Shown here in pieces: positions 44,650-58,519 of a stretch of 64,000 bases of DNA. Position numbers and translations under genes: made by a program. Numbering within the stretch: the stretch's first letter is position 1; every line of letters begins with the position of its first letter. The stretch spans positions 24,817,046 through 24,881,045 of the forward strand of contig NC_090176.1 in the NCBI RefSeq assembly GCF_024679245.1, given 5' to 3'. This stretch comes from Pseudorasbora parva (taxonomy: Eukaryota > Chordata > Actinopteri > Cypriniformes > Gobionidae). The notes under the pieces are model-generated. The model saw only the letters and a program-made list of their open reading frames with translations, had not been told where the DNA came from and did no database searches.

Positions 44650-46400
44650 AAACCCTGGTTATGAACACATGCCTTGCGACGGCTGCTTGCTTTAATTAGA
44701 TGAGTGGACTACATAATACCACATGACCTTTACCACCACCAGCGCTTTAGCCTCCAGATTGGGACATTTAGTTGTCGCTGTGGACAATTATCTTGCAGGT
44801 ACTACCTGCTGTGTCGGATAATAGTCCTTAATTAGCACAGGAGCGGGGAATGCAGAAACAGGTCTCTCCTTGTTTTTCGGACTGCAACAGGGGATGAGAG
44901 AGTCAATCATGTCCACTCTATTGCCTACTCACTCACCCACCCAGCAGGGAGCTTTCTGCTCAGATCCAGTGCTTTCAGCAGGGTGGGAATGATGATGCAT
45001 TCAGAGGTGAGTGAGTTACCAGGGGGGAGATGATGGTCCTGAACTTCTAGGGCTGCCCCTGTCTCTCTGTCTTTCAGAAATGTACAAAGAAACATTGAAT
45101 GCGCCGCTGGAGTGCGGAAGATTTCTCTGAAACTTCACAGTGGCTTACAAATGCTTGGACCTGAATAGAATTTGAGTACAAGAAACGACAGGGGTGAGCC
45201 ATCCAAAAAACAGCGGGGATTATAACCCCACATATATAGCATTCCAGCGTCAAGATTGGGTTTCATTCTCACTTTTCAAACAGACATTAAAGAGCGGTTT
45301 ACGTAATTTCATATCGCTTTATTTCCAGACTGCGTGTTTATATCGGCGCTGCATTTTTAAAAGAGCTTTCATGGCTCCTCCAGGCGTGCTGCGAATGCAC
45401 CAGGCGGTGAACCCCTGATGAACAGATCAGTGGGCCTATAGCTCTCGGATGGAGCAACAAACATGATCATTCATCTATCAAATACACTTGGGATGACATC
45501 TGTCACCAGGACCCCTTTTTTCCCTTTCCTTTCCATTTACAGCACTAGACTTATTGATCTAAAAGCACAAAGCAAAAGAAAACGTAGAGCTCGACAGTCC
45601 AAAATACATGTTAATACTGATGTCACATACCAATGGCTATTTTTTCCACAATCCCAATTCAAAGTGAATGACATCAGCATCACAAAGAGACAGTATCGAT
45701 TTTCTCAAGTACTGTAAGGCAAAGACATGCTCACACGTCGGGACCTGAATGTCACATGCACAAAAAAGCACTGAATATTTCCTGCCACTCATCAATTATC
45801 CGGAAGCCGTGCGGAATGTACAAAAGCCCTTTAATTACATTTAATCTGCGGTCTGCATGCGAAACAGGAGGTTAACATAATATCACTGAGCCATCTTCAT
45901 GGTTCAATAGTGCTAAATGACTCAACTAATGAAAGTCAGTCTGCTTCACTAACACCTTCTGACTGGTCATTTTTTTTCCCTTTTTTTGAAACAAGGCATT
46001 CTTGAAAATCCAATTTTCTCCTGTCCCCGTTTCTTTTTTTTTCATGGCTGTTCACTTGTCATGTCTCATGCTTGGGAGATTATTATTTTTGTGCCGTTTT
46101 GCTAGTTCTCTCCAAATCTATCACTTACAACAGGTACAATAGCCGAATTTAATAAATCCCTTCTGCATGGACTCCCTCCTGTGCAGTGGGCTTGAAAAAC
46201 AGAAGGAAACGCTAGGGCTGAATGAGTGTGTTCTTGGATTTAAATGTGATGTGGGCGTTCAGCAGTCTTAAGTGGTTCGGAGGGGGGCTGGGGGGCACTG
46301 CCGTTTATGCTACTGAGCAAAGTAAACTATCCGCGAAATACACTTGCGGTGAATATTCAGAGCGTGATACTATTCCCCAGGTTTCACACTGATGCATGTC
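44650..46400. other. Non-repetitive-looking interval, possible regulatory DNA
   Basis: After the MITE the sequence has balanced composition, few homopolymers and no transposon termini, for example around 44690-44850 (with TTAATTAG motifs) and 45730-45960. No ORF with a recognisable domain. This is the kind of interval in which conserved non-coding elements are found, but conservation cannot be judged from one sequence. Confidence 0.3.
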
Positions 46401-46556
46401 CAACAAGTTAAAGTTATAAGTGCAACAATTCAGCTCTGAAATCCATTGAGAATTGTAAGGCAGGATAGAAAATATCAAGAGCAGAATTCAAAGAAAATAT
46501 CCAATAGATGACAATTGCAAAATAGGGAACAGTTGAAAATGTACCTGGGAAATTGT

Positions 46557-47346
46557 TTAAAGGGTTAGTTCACCCAAAAAGGAAATTTATGTCATTAATG
46601 ACTCCACCCAATGTCATTCCACACCCGTAAGACCTCCTTTCATCCTCGGAACACAGTTTAAGATATTTTAGATTTAGTCCGAGGCCTTTCTGTCCTTTGA
46701 ATGTAAGTGTATGCCTACGTCCAGAGGGTAATGAAAACATCATCAAAGTAATCCATATGTGACATCAGTTGGTTAGTTAGACTCTTTTGAAGCGTTGTTA
46801 ATACATTTTGGTCCAAAAATAACAAAAAATACGACTTTATTCAGCATTGTCTTCTCTTCCGTGTTCCTCAAATAAAGAATCAAACGGTCATGATTCAAGA
46901 TTCAGATTGCGTGTCAAACTGGCAAAATGCTGAAATCACGTGACATCGGCGATACGAATCACGAATCAATCTGCTGATTCATGACCGTTTGAATCTTTAT
47001 TTGAGGTTTGAAAACAAACACGGAAGAGAAGACAATGCTGAATAAAGTCATATTTTTTGTTATTTTTGGACCAAAATGTATTTTCGATACTTCAAGAGAT
47101 TCTTATTAACCCATTGATGTCACATATGGACTACTTTGATGATGTTTTCATTACCTTCTGGACATGGACAGCAAGTGGGTATACACTTACATTCAAAGGA
47201 CAGAAAGCCCTTGGACTAAATCTAAAATATCTTAAACTGTGTTCCAAGGATGAACGGAGGTCTTACGGGTGTGGAACGACATTGGGGTTGTATTTGGAAA
47301 TGAAAGAATGAAAGAAATTTCATTTTTGGAAAAACTAACCCTTTAA
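46557..47346. mobile_element. Large foldback MITE with TTAA ends
   Basis: A 790-bp element, TTAAAGGGTTAGTTCACCC to ACTAACCCTTTAA, with TTAA on both edges. Most of its length is two inverted arms, for example AAAATAACAAAAAATACGAC against the complementary block at about 47040-47075, and AAGGACAGAAAG/CTTTCTGTCCTT pairs. The centre is near 46945. The plus frame at 47057-47311 is an artefact of the arm. Confidence 0.87.
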
Positions 47347-47394
47347 GGACTAAATCAAAATATGATTGCTATATAAGGCAGGTTTGAATACTAC

Positions 47395-47880
47395 ATTTCA
47401 ATAGCTTTCTGACCCCATTATAGACAGCAACACAATGGCCACTTTTTAAGGCCCAGAAAGTTAGTAAATACATTGTTAAAATACTCCAGTGGATCAACCT
47501 TAATGTAATGAAGCTACGAGAATACTTTTTGTGCAGCTGGCGTTCTGCGTAAAACCCGGAAGTGCTGCATTTTATTTACTACGTCAACAGCATAGGAGAC
47601 TGACACAGAAGAGAAGTAATTCTTCAATAAAGTGGTTATTTTCGTTTTTTCTTCATAACATTAAGGTTGAACCACTGGAGTCACATGGACTATTTTAATG
47701 TCTTTAATATCTTTCTGGGCCTTGAAAGTGGTCGTTTTGTTTCTTTCTATGGAGGGGACAGAAAGCTCTTGGATTTCATCATAAATATCTTATTTTGTGT
47801 CTTGCAGGTTTAGAAGGACATTCGGGTGAGTAACTGATGATAGAATTTTCATATTTGGGTGAACTGACCTTTTAAGAGCC
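47395..47880. mobile_element. Second foldback element, decayed
   Basis: Mirrored blocks: GGCCCAGAAAG near 47450 against CTTTCTGGGCC near 47712, and CAGTGGATCAACCTTAATG near 47490 against CATTAAGGTTGAACCACTGG near 47660. The right edge resembles the TTCACCC-type terminus (GGTGAACTGACC). Confidence 0.65.
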
Positions 47881-48845
47881 CAGAAATGAATATTCTGATC
47901 TGAGAACACAAAACAATAATAAATCATAATGCCAACCTAACGAGTCTTTATTTACTCACCTTCATATCATTCTAAACTTGACTTCAATGTTGCATTGATG
48001 GTAACTGATTGGACATAATTTCATTTTTAATTTTCAAGATAAGAAAGATTCGCAGAAGAAACAGTCATAACATGTATTTGCAAGAACGTCAAGAAATCAG
48101 ATAAATTATGTTTTTAATTTTGGGGTGAACTATTCCTTTAAAAACAGAGATGTTGTTAAAGCTGTAAGGTGTTAAAGAACCTTTCAATTATATATTTTTA
48201 AATAATATGTAAAAATGTTGTTTTGTTTGCTTTTTGTTTTTAAACCGGCACAGCTCAAAACATAGAATAACATATATTGCATGTGCCTCTGTTTCAAAAT
48301 ATCAAGAATTTCTCCCAGACTTTCTTCTCCAGGTTACTAGAGTGACACAAGAAAATGTATTCCTCTACTAACCCTACCTCTTGAGGTCACAGAAGAGAAT
48401 GGTACACTGAGGTGGTAACAAAACACACCAAAAACAGTCCTGACACACTCTGTAGAGGCTGACAGCCAGTTCTGCAGTGAGACTTCAGAGACAGTAGCAT
48501 TTAAAAAGCAAGTCAGAAGCATTTTAGCAAGGCTGGCTTCAACATTACGCCAATTTCTTTTTTTCCCTCCACTGAAAGACTACATTCATTTTTGCTCTGT
48601 TTTGCAGGATGGAAACACTATAATTGTGGATTATTTTACCAATCATTCTCTTTGATGGCTTCATGAAAACAACCCACTCTCTCACCTCCCACTCAAATGA
48701 AACACTTTCAGGCCTTTGAGAGTTTAACAAAATGTTTGAGGAAGTAGATTTTAGAGAAAGAATAAATAAAGATTAATGTGCTTCAATATTAATTGAGAGT
48801 CCTTTTCTTTAATATTGATTACCACCTCAATTTGAAGACCCAAAT

Positions 48846-48846
<1 letters not shown>

Positions 48847-48932
<86 letters not shown>
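48847..48932. repeat. (TG)n microsatellite
   Basis: Pure TG repeat of about 86 bp. Confidence 0.97.
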
Positions 48933-48934
<2 letters not shown>

Positions 48935-49405
48935 AGTTTTGTTTTTTACTTATTGCTTTATCTCTTTTCAGCTATAAATTGGGCTCATGCTCCAATTCAT
49001 CATTCCTTCAAGCCCAAGGGTTTTCACCCCTTACTGACAACTCTTTTAGACAACTTATTGACACAATTTTAATTTAATTTTATAATATAGAAAATGTGCA
49101 CAAACATATTTCAACCATGGTTTTCTTGAGACTTTTCATTTGCCCAGACCAAATTAATCTATTGTTTTGACATCCCAATCAATTAAAATTTCTTCCACAC
49201 TCTTCATTCTCTACTCTGTTAACAAGCATCTGTTTTGTCCTTCCTCTATCAGGACATATTGACAGAACATGAAAGATAAACGTGGTTCTGAGTTTTACCT
49301 AGAGCATAAACCTTGGCCATAATTCAGAGCCTATTGCTTACAGGCAATTGTATGAGTGAAGAGAATACTAATCTCTCTTACTATAGAGCTTTCATTATTG
49401 TGCTG

Positions 49406-49552
<147 letters not shown>

Positions 49553-50142
49553 TCCTTTACATGAAACCGCCGGATACACACATGGAAATGACAAATTAAC
49601 AAACAGAAATGATTTGATATTTAAAAGGAACAACATTTCATCGCTTTCTCTCTCTTTGTTCAAGGCTGAGCGTTCACAGTGTTAATTGCTTATCTTTTAT
49701 AATCAGCTTGGATCATTTACTAAAACTTACACTCAAAAAATGTGCTATCGGCCCTTTAGTTCAAATGACTATTAACAACAGACAGTTGTAAAATGTAGTT
49801 TGTACAAAACTTTCAGAGAATAACACATTTATTTGTCTGTACTTTGGGGGACTTGAATTGGCATATGGAAGAGAGCATACTATCTTTTTCTGTTCAATAT
49901 AAGGAACTGAAATGTATGTTTGTTTGTTTTTTTTTTATGAAATGATGTTGACTAAATGACAGAATTGTCCTTTTTGGATCAGGTTTAGGGTTACCCAACA
50001 GCATAGGTTAATTTAGCATCTGTACGTATGGATTTTGATTAAAAAATCAACACTTGATTTTGATGGTCCACTTTTAGACATTCTCCTAAATTGGCAATTA
50101 ACTCTAATTAATGTATAGTAGACTGTCTGCTTATAATACCTG

Positions 50143-50330
50143 CTAACACTTTATTTATCTCCGGCAACAGAATTCTACTGACTATAAATAACTTTGCAAC
50201 TATGTCAACTTACTCTCTTTCTCTAACCTAACATTCTACTAATACTCTAATGATAGTTTGTTTACATAGTTGCAAAGTTACTTATAGTTAGTAGAATATC
50301 TAAACTGGACCTTCAGAATAAAGTGTAACT
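50143..50330. mobile_element. Foldback MITE, intact small copy
   Basis: Left end TAACACTTTATTTATCTCC; inverted right end GTTACACTTTATTCTGAAGG. Arms also share AACTTTGCAACTATGT. About 188 bp. It is the same family as the element split at 16190-19768. Confidence 0.75.
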
Positions 50331-51939
50331 ATTTTCCCCCTTCCAAATCTACCTCTTAAACATTCCTTTTTTTCATTCCTCTCATACCTCTTTTCTCTAA
50401 ATGAAAGTCTTTATGGTCCTACTGTTGTCTACTTGCAGTGACAGGGACCTTCAATCTAACTACAACCAGGATTTGAGTTCGGGGAGAAATCCAATGAATT
50501 GCGTTATGGGTGTGACATGAATGGAGCGCTGATTTGACCCTCCATGTCCATAGGACTCCAATCAGCTTCTATATAGGTACAGGCACCATTACACTGCAGG
50601 AGAGTAGATGTCCTTCTCGACAATAGGGACCTGAAGGTTCTTTCACTCCAGAGCAGAGAAAAGAGTGAATAGATGGAGTCGCAGAAAAGAATAGGCCACA
50701 ATATGGAACACACATGTACACATGGAACACATGTAGACAGGAACATAGGTCACATTGAGTCTTTCAATCGGCCAGTGTATTCATCTAAAATATCCGATTG
50801 AGATTCACCTGCAACACATGGAAAATGATGCTTTTAATCCGTCAATACTGAATTTAAACAGAAACCCCATATGGTACAAAATTATAGGGTTCCCTTTTTG
50901 TTGTCAGATGGAGAACAATGATTCAGGGGTCAATGACATATGAAGCCAATTAAAAATATCTGTGATAAACAGTAAAACATATAGTCAGATATCAGTTCCA
51001 ATGTAATATAACTGGTACCAATGTCAAGGTATTAAATTATAATGTCTAGACTGACTACAAATATTTTCAAACTTACAACGAGACAAATAATTTAACTATT
51101 TAAATCTAAATCCATGGACATCGCTGTTCCGAGCTTGAGACGGACTTGATAATAGTTTGTAATTTTCTCACTCAAACCACAGCCAACCTGCTACTGCTTC
51201 GTAACTTAGAGGGAAAAGCTGCCCATGACTGCAGATCTGTAACAGTGATCTGCAGATCTGCATAACTATGATCTGTAATCCTCGTAAACCTCCGTAAGAA
51301 TCCGTAATAATAGCATATTATTAGCGAAAAGGAGCTAGCAAATGATCCAGTGTTTATCTGTATTTGCGCTCATTAAATGATTACATTTCCATTTCAACGT
51401 GTTTTCGCCTCGGTGAGCAATGTAGCCAATCACAGATATGTTTGTAGATATATACAATGCAGTTGGCCAATCACAGGTGTTGAACTTGGAATCCACTCAC
51501 CACTCGAGTGTTTGTCCAGGCGCTGAGTTTGGTTAACATGCGTGTCTGTAAGTGCAGACATTGTGAAAATAAGAGATTAATTGAATTCACTGCGGAGATC
51601 TGTGATATTGCGTTTATTGAATGGGTGACAGCTTTTAGTGATTATAAAGGCAGCATGTCTGGGCAATAAAAGGCAGACTCTTTGCGCGCTGTCTGGGCAA
51701 TATCATTTTTTTTTATTATTATTGATAGGTCTATAATATATTCAGAATTTTAATAAAGCTTTTGTTTTCCATTCTTGACAAGCGGCCACATACACGCTTC
51801 AATACACTGACCCATCCACATATACATGCGGGATTCACTCGAAAAATGTGAAGACTGATCAGTTATAAATAATCATTTCAAAATCATGCTCATAAAAATG
51901 TCAGGAAAACATGATTCCTGGCTGCATGTCATTATCCAT

Positions 51940-52711
51940 GGATTGCAAATCTGTGGTAAGTTGTAAGGAACACTATATCAAACCCAAACTTTAGTTTAAA
52001 TTGATCATCGTTTAAATTGACGCTCAACTTGCGTTTTCCTCTATTAACTGCAGTCACACAGCAGCTCTTCTGCCACTCAGCCCCGGCTGAGGGGGCATGT
52101 TCCGGCGGGAAAGTGACGTCGATTATAGTGATGAACGACTTATTGTGGAAAGTGCATATAGATGAAAGTTCCCCTCTGCAGAAGAAAATCATCGCCTACT
52201 TCATCATTGCAACGTTGGCCCCGCCCACTGTTGTGTTAGAGAGATGACAAGGAGAGAACAGTAATACGGGATGGATTACAAATATTAGCAAAACCATGGT
52301 TAATTTGTGGTTACCATGGTTTAACTACAATAATCATAGGTCTTTTTGTCTTGTTTGTAGTTCCATTTTGTAAGGGTTCATGTGCTCAACATGTCTGTGA
52401 TAGGCTACAATGCACATCATTGCAACCTTTTATGCCGCGGATATAATGTCATGGATCTAAATACAATACTATAATCAACACAGTTAGTTAACCCTAAAAG
52501 TTTGCAAGAGTGTTAAACATGTAATACTGAGCTATTTCATTAACAAAGATGTTAGCCAACCACAGCAATGGGTGTTTACACTGACATCTCAGACACGCCC
52601 CTTAAACAGACCTTTTCTTTATAAATTATGCCAATTTTGATGTAAAAATCGTACTAACATTATAAGTGCACCGCAGGAAACATAAAACAATGCAGTTCAT
52701 GACCCCTTTAA
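51940..52711 (-). mobile_element. Possible M4-type MITE, right end defined
   Basis: Ends CAGTTCATGACCCCTTTAA at 52711, the inverted form of the M4 left end at 41092. It contains TGGGTGTTTACACTG, similar (inverted) to GTAAACACCC at about 41282. The left boundary is not found; the start given is approximate. Confidence 0.4.
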
Positions 52712-52815
52712 AATAATAAATAAAGAATTTTGAAACAAATCAAAATATTAAAATGATAATTAATAAAATATAAATAATAATAACAAATATTCAACTCACT
52801 TTATATTCACTGTTA

Positions 52816-52880
<65 letters not shown>
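52816..52880. repeat. (AAT)n microsatellite
   Basis: Trinucleotide run of about 65 bp. Confidence 0.96.
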
Positions 52881-52881
<1 letters not shown>

Positions 52882-52889
52882 AATTTCTT

Positions 52890-55080
52890 ACATTGTAAAG
52901 AATTAATACAACATCAGAACAGTCCCAGCTATATGGGTATCATAACGCAATTAGTACAATTAGAGTCGCTTGCCCAATCAGATTATAGAAACCTGAACTA
53001 TTGTATAACAAGATTTTACAGCCAGTCTGTTATTAAAAGAAAGGTTCCGTTACATGTACAGAAAGAAAAATCACTTAATTTCCCTAGAAAGTTCAGCCTG
53101 TCTTGGACATGCACTCTAGCTTTCACCTTTCTAAGCTGCTGACACATTAAAGTCCACGTTCACTTCACCTCTGCGTATTGTCAAACAGGACAAGCCCGTC
53201 ACATTTCCGTTCCTCCTTTCATTAGTACAGTAAGACCTGAAGGATGGCTAGAGGGTGAGAACCTAAATACCTTTCTCTGAGTCGCCCCGCGTTCTCATTA
53301 ACACATAAAAGAACCTTAATAAAGGTGTGACCTTGACAGTGTTTTTGCGAAACCTGCGATTCAACAGTCAAGGTCTTAGGGGCAAGATAAGCCGCAGTGC
53401 ATTTTAATCCCTCCTCTGCTGAGTGGGGCATCTGGTTAAATTACTGCCTTTTCACCTCGTTTCTTTGTAGCGAGGATTTCTGTTTCGTAAGTGCTTTTTT
53501 CACTGTAGATCCCCCTACCCAACACGTAAGATCCATCTATTGTGCGATCATATTGAAGCAGACTTAAGCTCCAATCCCAGGCGTCCATGCTACACCAGAG
53601 GAGCATATTCCCAGGAACATCACGAAAGACCTGCTATTCTGGGCGAGGGAAGGATTATAAAACTTTTCAAATGTTTTCCCTCTCTCCAGCCTCTGCGAAA
53701 GCTCCTCCTGGTGCTGTTATGGTTGAATATCCAAAAGCAATTAACTTTTTCTTGCTGCCCTCTTGTAGCAATGCCCCTTTGAACATCAACTTAGTCCAGT
53801 GCATGGTGCTTGAAATCCCATGTTTCCAAGGCAACCAGCCGCTAGTCGGATGCTGCAGGGAGTTCAGCTTCATAGCACTAGTTCTTCAACCAGGTTAATG
53901 ACCAATCACAGATAAAGGACTGGACAACCCCTTATCTCTGCTGAAAGAAAAGGTGCGTATATATAGAGGGCGAATGCAAATAACTCTACAAAGCTCATTA
54001 TTCTTTCTCATATCAATCTCATGTCACAAAATAACACACACAACACAGCTCACTGTAAATACAACCCACTTCATATATTCTCCTGCTAACAATGAACTCT
54101 TTGAGGTTTAGTCTTGCAGCACACTTGGGATCTTAAAGAGGCGACACTCAGTGACACAACTTCTTTTTTGTCACTTTGGTGGGGCGTCACACGGTTCACC
54201 TTCAGGCATCTGAGAAAGCAGCCCTCTCATCCCAAACAGACCGAGAAATGGTGTATGATGCAAAATGGAGGAATAATATGCAAGAGAATCAAATGCATCC
54301 AAACAAGGATTTTGTGGAGGTTGTGGAGGCACATGCACGCTTCCAGTTCAAACAATAAGTATTGCTTAGAAAACGAAACAGAAAATGAAAAGATACCACT
54401 ATATTGTTTAGTTTGGTATTGCGGGCAAAATTATAATGGAAACAATTCCTTCAGTTCCCTCAATTCTAAAAACTACAGCGCAATATGAAATATTTTTTGT
54501 GTAATACATCACACTGTAATAATAATGTAATACTGTAATAATAATATACAGTACAACTAGTGTACCAAGTGCAAATAGTGTGCCTTTTTGACAAGTGCTA
54601 TTCGCACTAGATCCGCTTAAAAATGTCTGGTTGGGACAAACAAGATAAAAAATGCAAGTATTTCAACGTCTTCAGTGGCGCAGTCAGTAAAGTATAAGGC
54701 TGATTTATAATTCTGGGTTATAACACACAGCCTATGACATAGCTACGGCGTACACTCGAAGCAGAAGTAAAAAAATGGGCTTAAGGATCTTGGTTTTGAC
54801 GCGATCGAATAAGGAAATGTTCTAAAAGTGGAAAAAAAGTGCCTTACGAAATGTATAATAATAATAAAAGAATGTATGGGGTAGGGTTAGGCATCCAGTT
54901 AATCATTTTAATAAATATAATAATTTACACACTGTTATTACTGCATCCTGTTAATGTACAACAATACTGAGGTGCAAATAATATATGTCTGTCAAAATAA
55001 AGTATAAATAGCAAATAGAATATATTACTATACTCACTTAGTATATAGCATCACAGCTATTTGCACAGTGTAAATAGCTG
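52890..55080. other. Interval without supported gene
   Basis: Moderate composition with no recognisable exon, RNA gene or bounded transposon. Frames at 53540-53898 and 54114-54488 show no domain and no splice context I can defend. Confidence 0.5.
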
Positions 55081-55085
55081 CTGCC

Positions 55086-55093
<8 letters not shown>

Positions 55094-55137
<44 letters not shown>

Positions 55138-55231
55138 CGATGATGAACTTTTCACTGTAGTAGTAATAATATTAATATTTAAATTGTGGGAGTATTAAAT
55201 ATAAAAACAACAATACCCATTATTATTATTT

Positions 55232-55315
<84 letters not shown>

Positions 55316-55398
55316 TAAAATAATAAAAAACTAAAAAGACTACATTTCACTTTTAAAAATTATTATTATTATTATTATTATTATCATCATTATTATTA

Positions 55399-55487
<89 letters not shown>

Positions 55488-55530
55488 TAATTTTTAAAAG
55501 TAAAAAATGTAGTCTTTTTCGTTTTTTACA
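55094..55530. repeat. AAT/ATT microsatellite cluster within an inverted duplication
   Basis: AAT arrays at 55094-55134, 55227-55315 and 55398-55495 and an ATT array at 55359-55396. A 40-bp non-repeat segment at about 55325-55362 (AAAAGACTACATTTCACTTT) recurs inverted at about 55491-55529 (AAAATGTAGTCTTTTTC), so the cluster is partly palindromic. Confidence 0.9.
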
Positions 55531-56544
55531 GCAACCACATCTTCCACTTAATGATCCTGTCTCTGACAGAACTCTCCACATACTTTAAACAAAGACTTTG
55601 AGGACTGATTTAGGAACCCTTAAAAATCGTTTCTGTAAGTCTAAAAGATGTATTGCTAAAAATTTACGTAAGGCCCGAGCCCAGCTTTGCAAAACCAGAG
55701 TGCTGATTCTGGATCAGTCTATTTTGACCTTTCTGCCAGATGGCATTACAGTGTGTGGTGTTCAGAGCCAAGCTGACGATGGAGGTGCACAGCCTCAGGC
55801 TCTGACGATTGGCATACTCATCTCTCTCCATGCAATGAGTTTGACATTACGCCCCTTCCTCACCCCAAACAGATCTGCACAGAAAAATGCTTATGTAACA
55901 ACACACACAGCAAAGAACAAATCTGTCTCTAAAGTCACTGCAGGAGTTTAAAGTGACCTAAAATATACTGAGTAAATCAAGACACAAAATGCAGGAATAC
56001 AAGAGTTCATAGTTACATTGTCAAAATATGCATCTGCATTCACAAAACAACCTTGAGATTGCATAATAGTGTACATCTCCAAAAATCTCCCAGGAGCACT
56101 GAGAAACAGACTATCTCACAGACATATTCAAAGGAAGTATCATAACTATGTTATTTCTATAAGAATTCCTGATTAACTATTTTACAACTGAGGTATATTG
56201 CTATGATATGAACAATGTAAATACGAGTTGAAACTTTTTTCACTTTTAAGACTCCTTGTGTCTGACTGGTTTTGTGGTGGATTCAGAGGCTCAGGATGAA
56301 ATGAAAAATGCATGAGCTCCCTGATAAAAAGATCTTTCTGGAAGAATTTAGAGATGCAAGTGCTAAATATTGGCTTCTGCAATGGGTAAGTGAAGTAAAA
56401 ACATTTTGCAATAAAATAGTATTTATTTATTTCGCAATTAGGTATTATAATGATTAGACAAGTACAAAACATTCAAACAATTCATTCAAACAAATGCTTA
56501 AAGCATTTGTGGCCAAATAAAATATATAAAACTAACTTCCTGTA

Positions 56545-57640
56545 TACACCAATCAGGCATAACATTATGACCATCTTCCTAATATTGTGTTGGTCCCATT
56601 TTTCCTGCCAAAACAGCCCTGGCCCGTCAAGGCATGGACACCACTAGATCCCCAAATGTGTGCTGTGGTATCTGGTACTAAGATGTTAGCAGCAGATCCT
56701 TTAAGTCGTGTAAGTTGCGAGGTGGGGCCTCCATGGATCGGACTTGTTTGTTCAGCACCTCACACAGACGCTCGATTGGATTGAGATCTGGGGAACTGGA
56801 GGCCAAGTCAACACCATGTTGTGCTCCTTAAACCATTCCTGAACCATTTTTTTCTTTGTGGCAGGGTACATTATCCTGCTGAAAGGGGCCACTGACACCA
56901 GGGAATACCGTTTGTACATGGTCTGCAACAATGCTTAGGTGGGTGGTACGTGTCAAAGTAACATCCACATGGATGGCAGGACCCAAGTTTTTTCCTGCAG
57001 AACATTGCCCAAAGCATCACACTGCCTCCCCCAGCTTGCCTTTTTCCCATAGTGCATCCTGGTGCCATGTGTTTTCAAGGTAAGCGACACACGCACACGG
57101 CCATCCATGTGATGTAAAAAGAAAACGTGATTCTTCAGACCAGGTTATCTTCCCCCATTGCTCCATGATCCAGTTCTGATGCTCACATGTCCACTATTGG
57201 CGCTTTCGTGATGGACAGGGGTGAGCACTGGTCTGTGCAACAAAGTGTGATGCACTGTGTATTCTGACACCTTTCTATCAGAACCAGCATTAACTTCTTG
57301 AGGAATTTGAGCTACGGTAGCTTGTCTGTTTAATCAGACCACATGGCCCAGCCTTCACTCATCATGTGCATCAATGAGCCTTGCCCGCCCATGACCCTGT
57401 TGTTGGTTCACCACCGTTCCTTCCTTGGACCACTTTTGATATGTACTGAATACTGCAGACCGGGAACACCCCACAAGAGCTGGTGTCGTCTAGCCATCAC
57501 AATTTGGCCCTTATCAAACTCACTCAAATCATTGCGCTTGCCCATATTTCTTGCTTCTAACACATCAACTTTGAGGACAAAATGTTCACTTGCTGCCTAA
57601 TATATCCTAACAGGTGCCGTAAATTAGAGATAATTATAGA
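56545..57640 (-). mobile_element. Tc1-like transposon, decayed
   Basis: The left terminus carries CAATCAGGCATAACATTATG, characteristic of a common fish Tc1 family. Minus-strand transposase remnants follow. The right end is lost after about 57640. Confidence 0.75.
56560..57560 (-). pseudogene. Tc1-like transposase remnant
   Basis: A minus-strand frame at 56871-57068 contains GGGSVMLWAMFCRKKLG, the block before the second Asp. Around 56760-56830 the third catalytic block is degraded, but the DNA still carries the complement of a PDLNPIE-type sequence (GATTGGATTGAGATCTGG). Many shifts and stops; inactive. Confidence 0.7.
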
Positions 57641-57779
57641 GATAACATATAGAGTTAAAAGATATATATGTATATGTGCATAGAGCTGACAATTATGCAG
57701 AGCATTTCCCTTCATCCCATTGCCAAATTGGAGATCAGGGTAAACCTGCATGGATCTTTTATCACATTCTGAGGATAAA

Positions 57780-58110
57780 TGAGAGCTCTTTCACTGAGGC
57801 TGCAGCATATCATTTACTGGGGGTGTAATGAGAAGGCTCAGGGAAGGCAATTAACATTTAAAATGAGAGTCAGCTCATTGACGATGGCAGTGATGCCACG
57901 GGCCCCTGTGTGCTGTGAGACTTAGCAAATATTTGACAAATTCTGGACAATATGAATGAAAGGGCGGGTCAGGAATGTCCCGCTGTCTCTATGGGCACAT
58001 TGTGCATTCATTTCAATCATTTATATTTGAAATTTCAGTCGCTCTGCCTGAAGTTTCCAAAAAAAAAGTCTGTCTGAACCGCATACATCTGAGAGAGGAC
58101 AAGATTTGTG
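57780..58110. other. Possible non-coding regulatory interval
   Basis: Balanced composition without transposon termini, containing CAATTAACATTTAAAATGAG and similar homeobox-site-like AT cores. No ORF. Conservation would have to be shown by comparison. Confidence 0.25.
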
Positions 58111-58519
58111 CAACAGTTTCTGATGCACTCATGCTGTTTAGTCTCGTGCTGTCTGCTAAACATTTGTGTCCAACAAACATAATGTAGATTACAGAGAAAA
58201 TACAGGATTAAAAACGAAAAGGGACACAGCAAAGACTAGCTTATGGAGCAGCCATTCCAATGAGTCCGGGAAATCCACAACAGTGTTCTCACAGAAATTA
58301 TTACAAATGAAGATTCTGGATATTCTTTAATGCATACTGTTAAAGACAATGCAATAGGGTACAGCACTTTTTAACTTGTATCCCAAAGTATTTTTCCCAT
58401 TGATATTTTTACAATAGGCATTTCAGAAGAGTTCTGAACCTTGAACCAAACCAAAAATCATGTTATCAATCATGTTACTGAAACTAATACTATCTAGCTA
58501 GCAGGCAAAAACATGCAGT

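Noticed and set aside
47057..47311. 84-aa frame
   Set aside because: Lies in one arm of the foldback MITE at 46557-47346.
55598..55951. 117-aa plus frame
   Set aside because: Opens at an unconvincing start with no domain or splice context; composition is not clearly coding.
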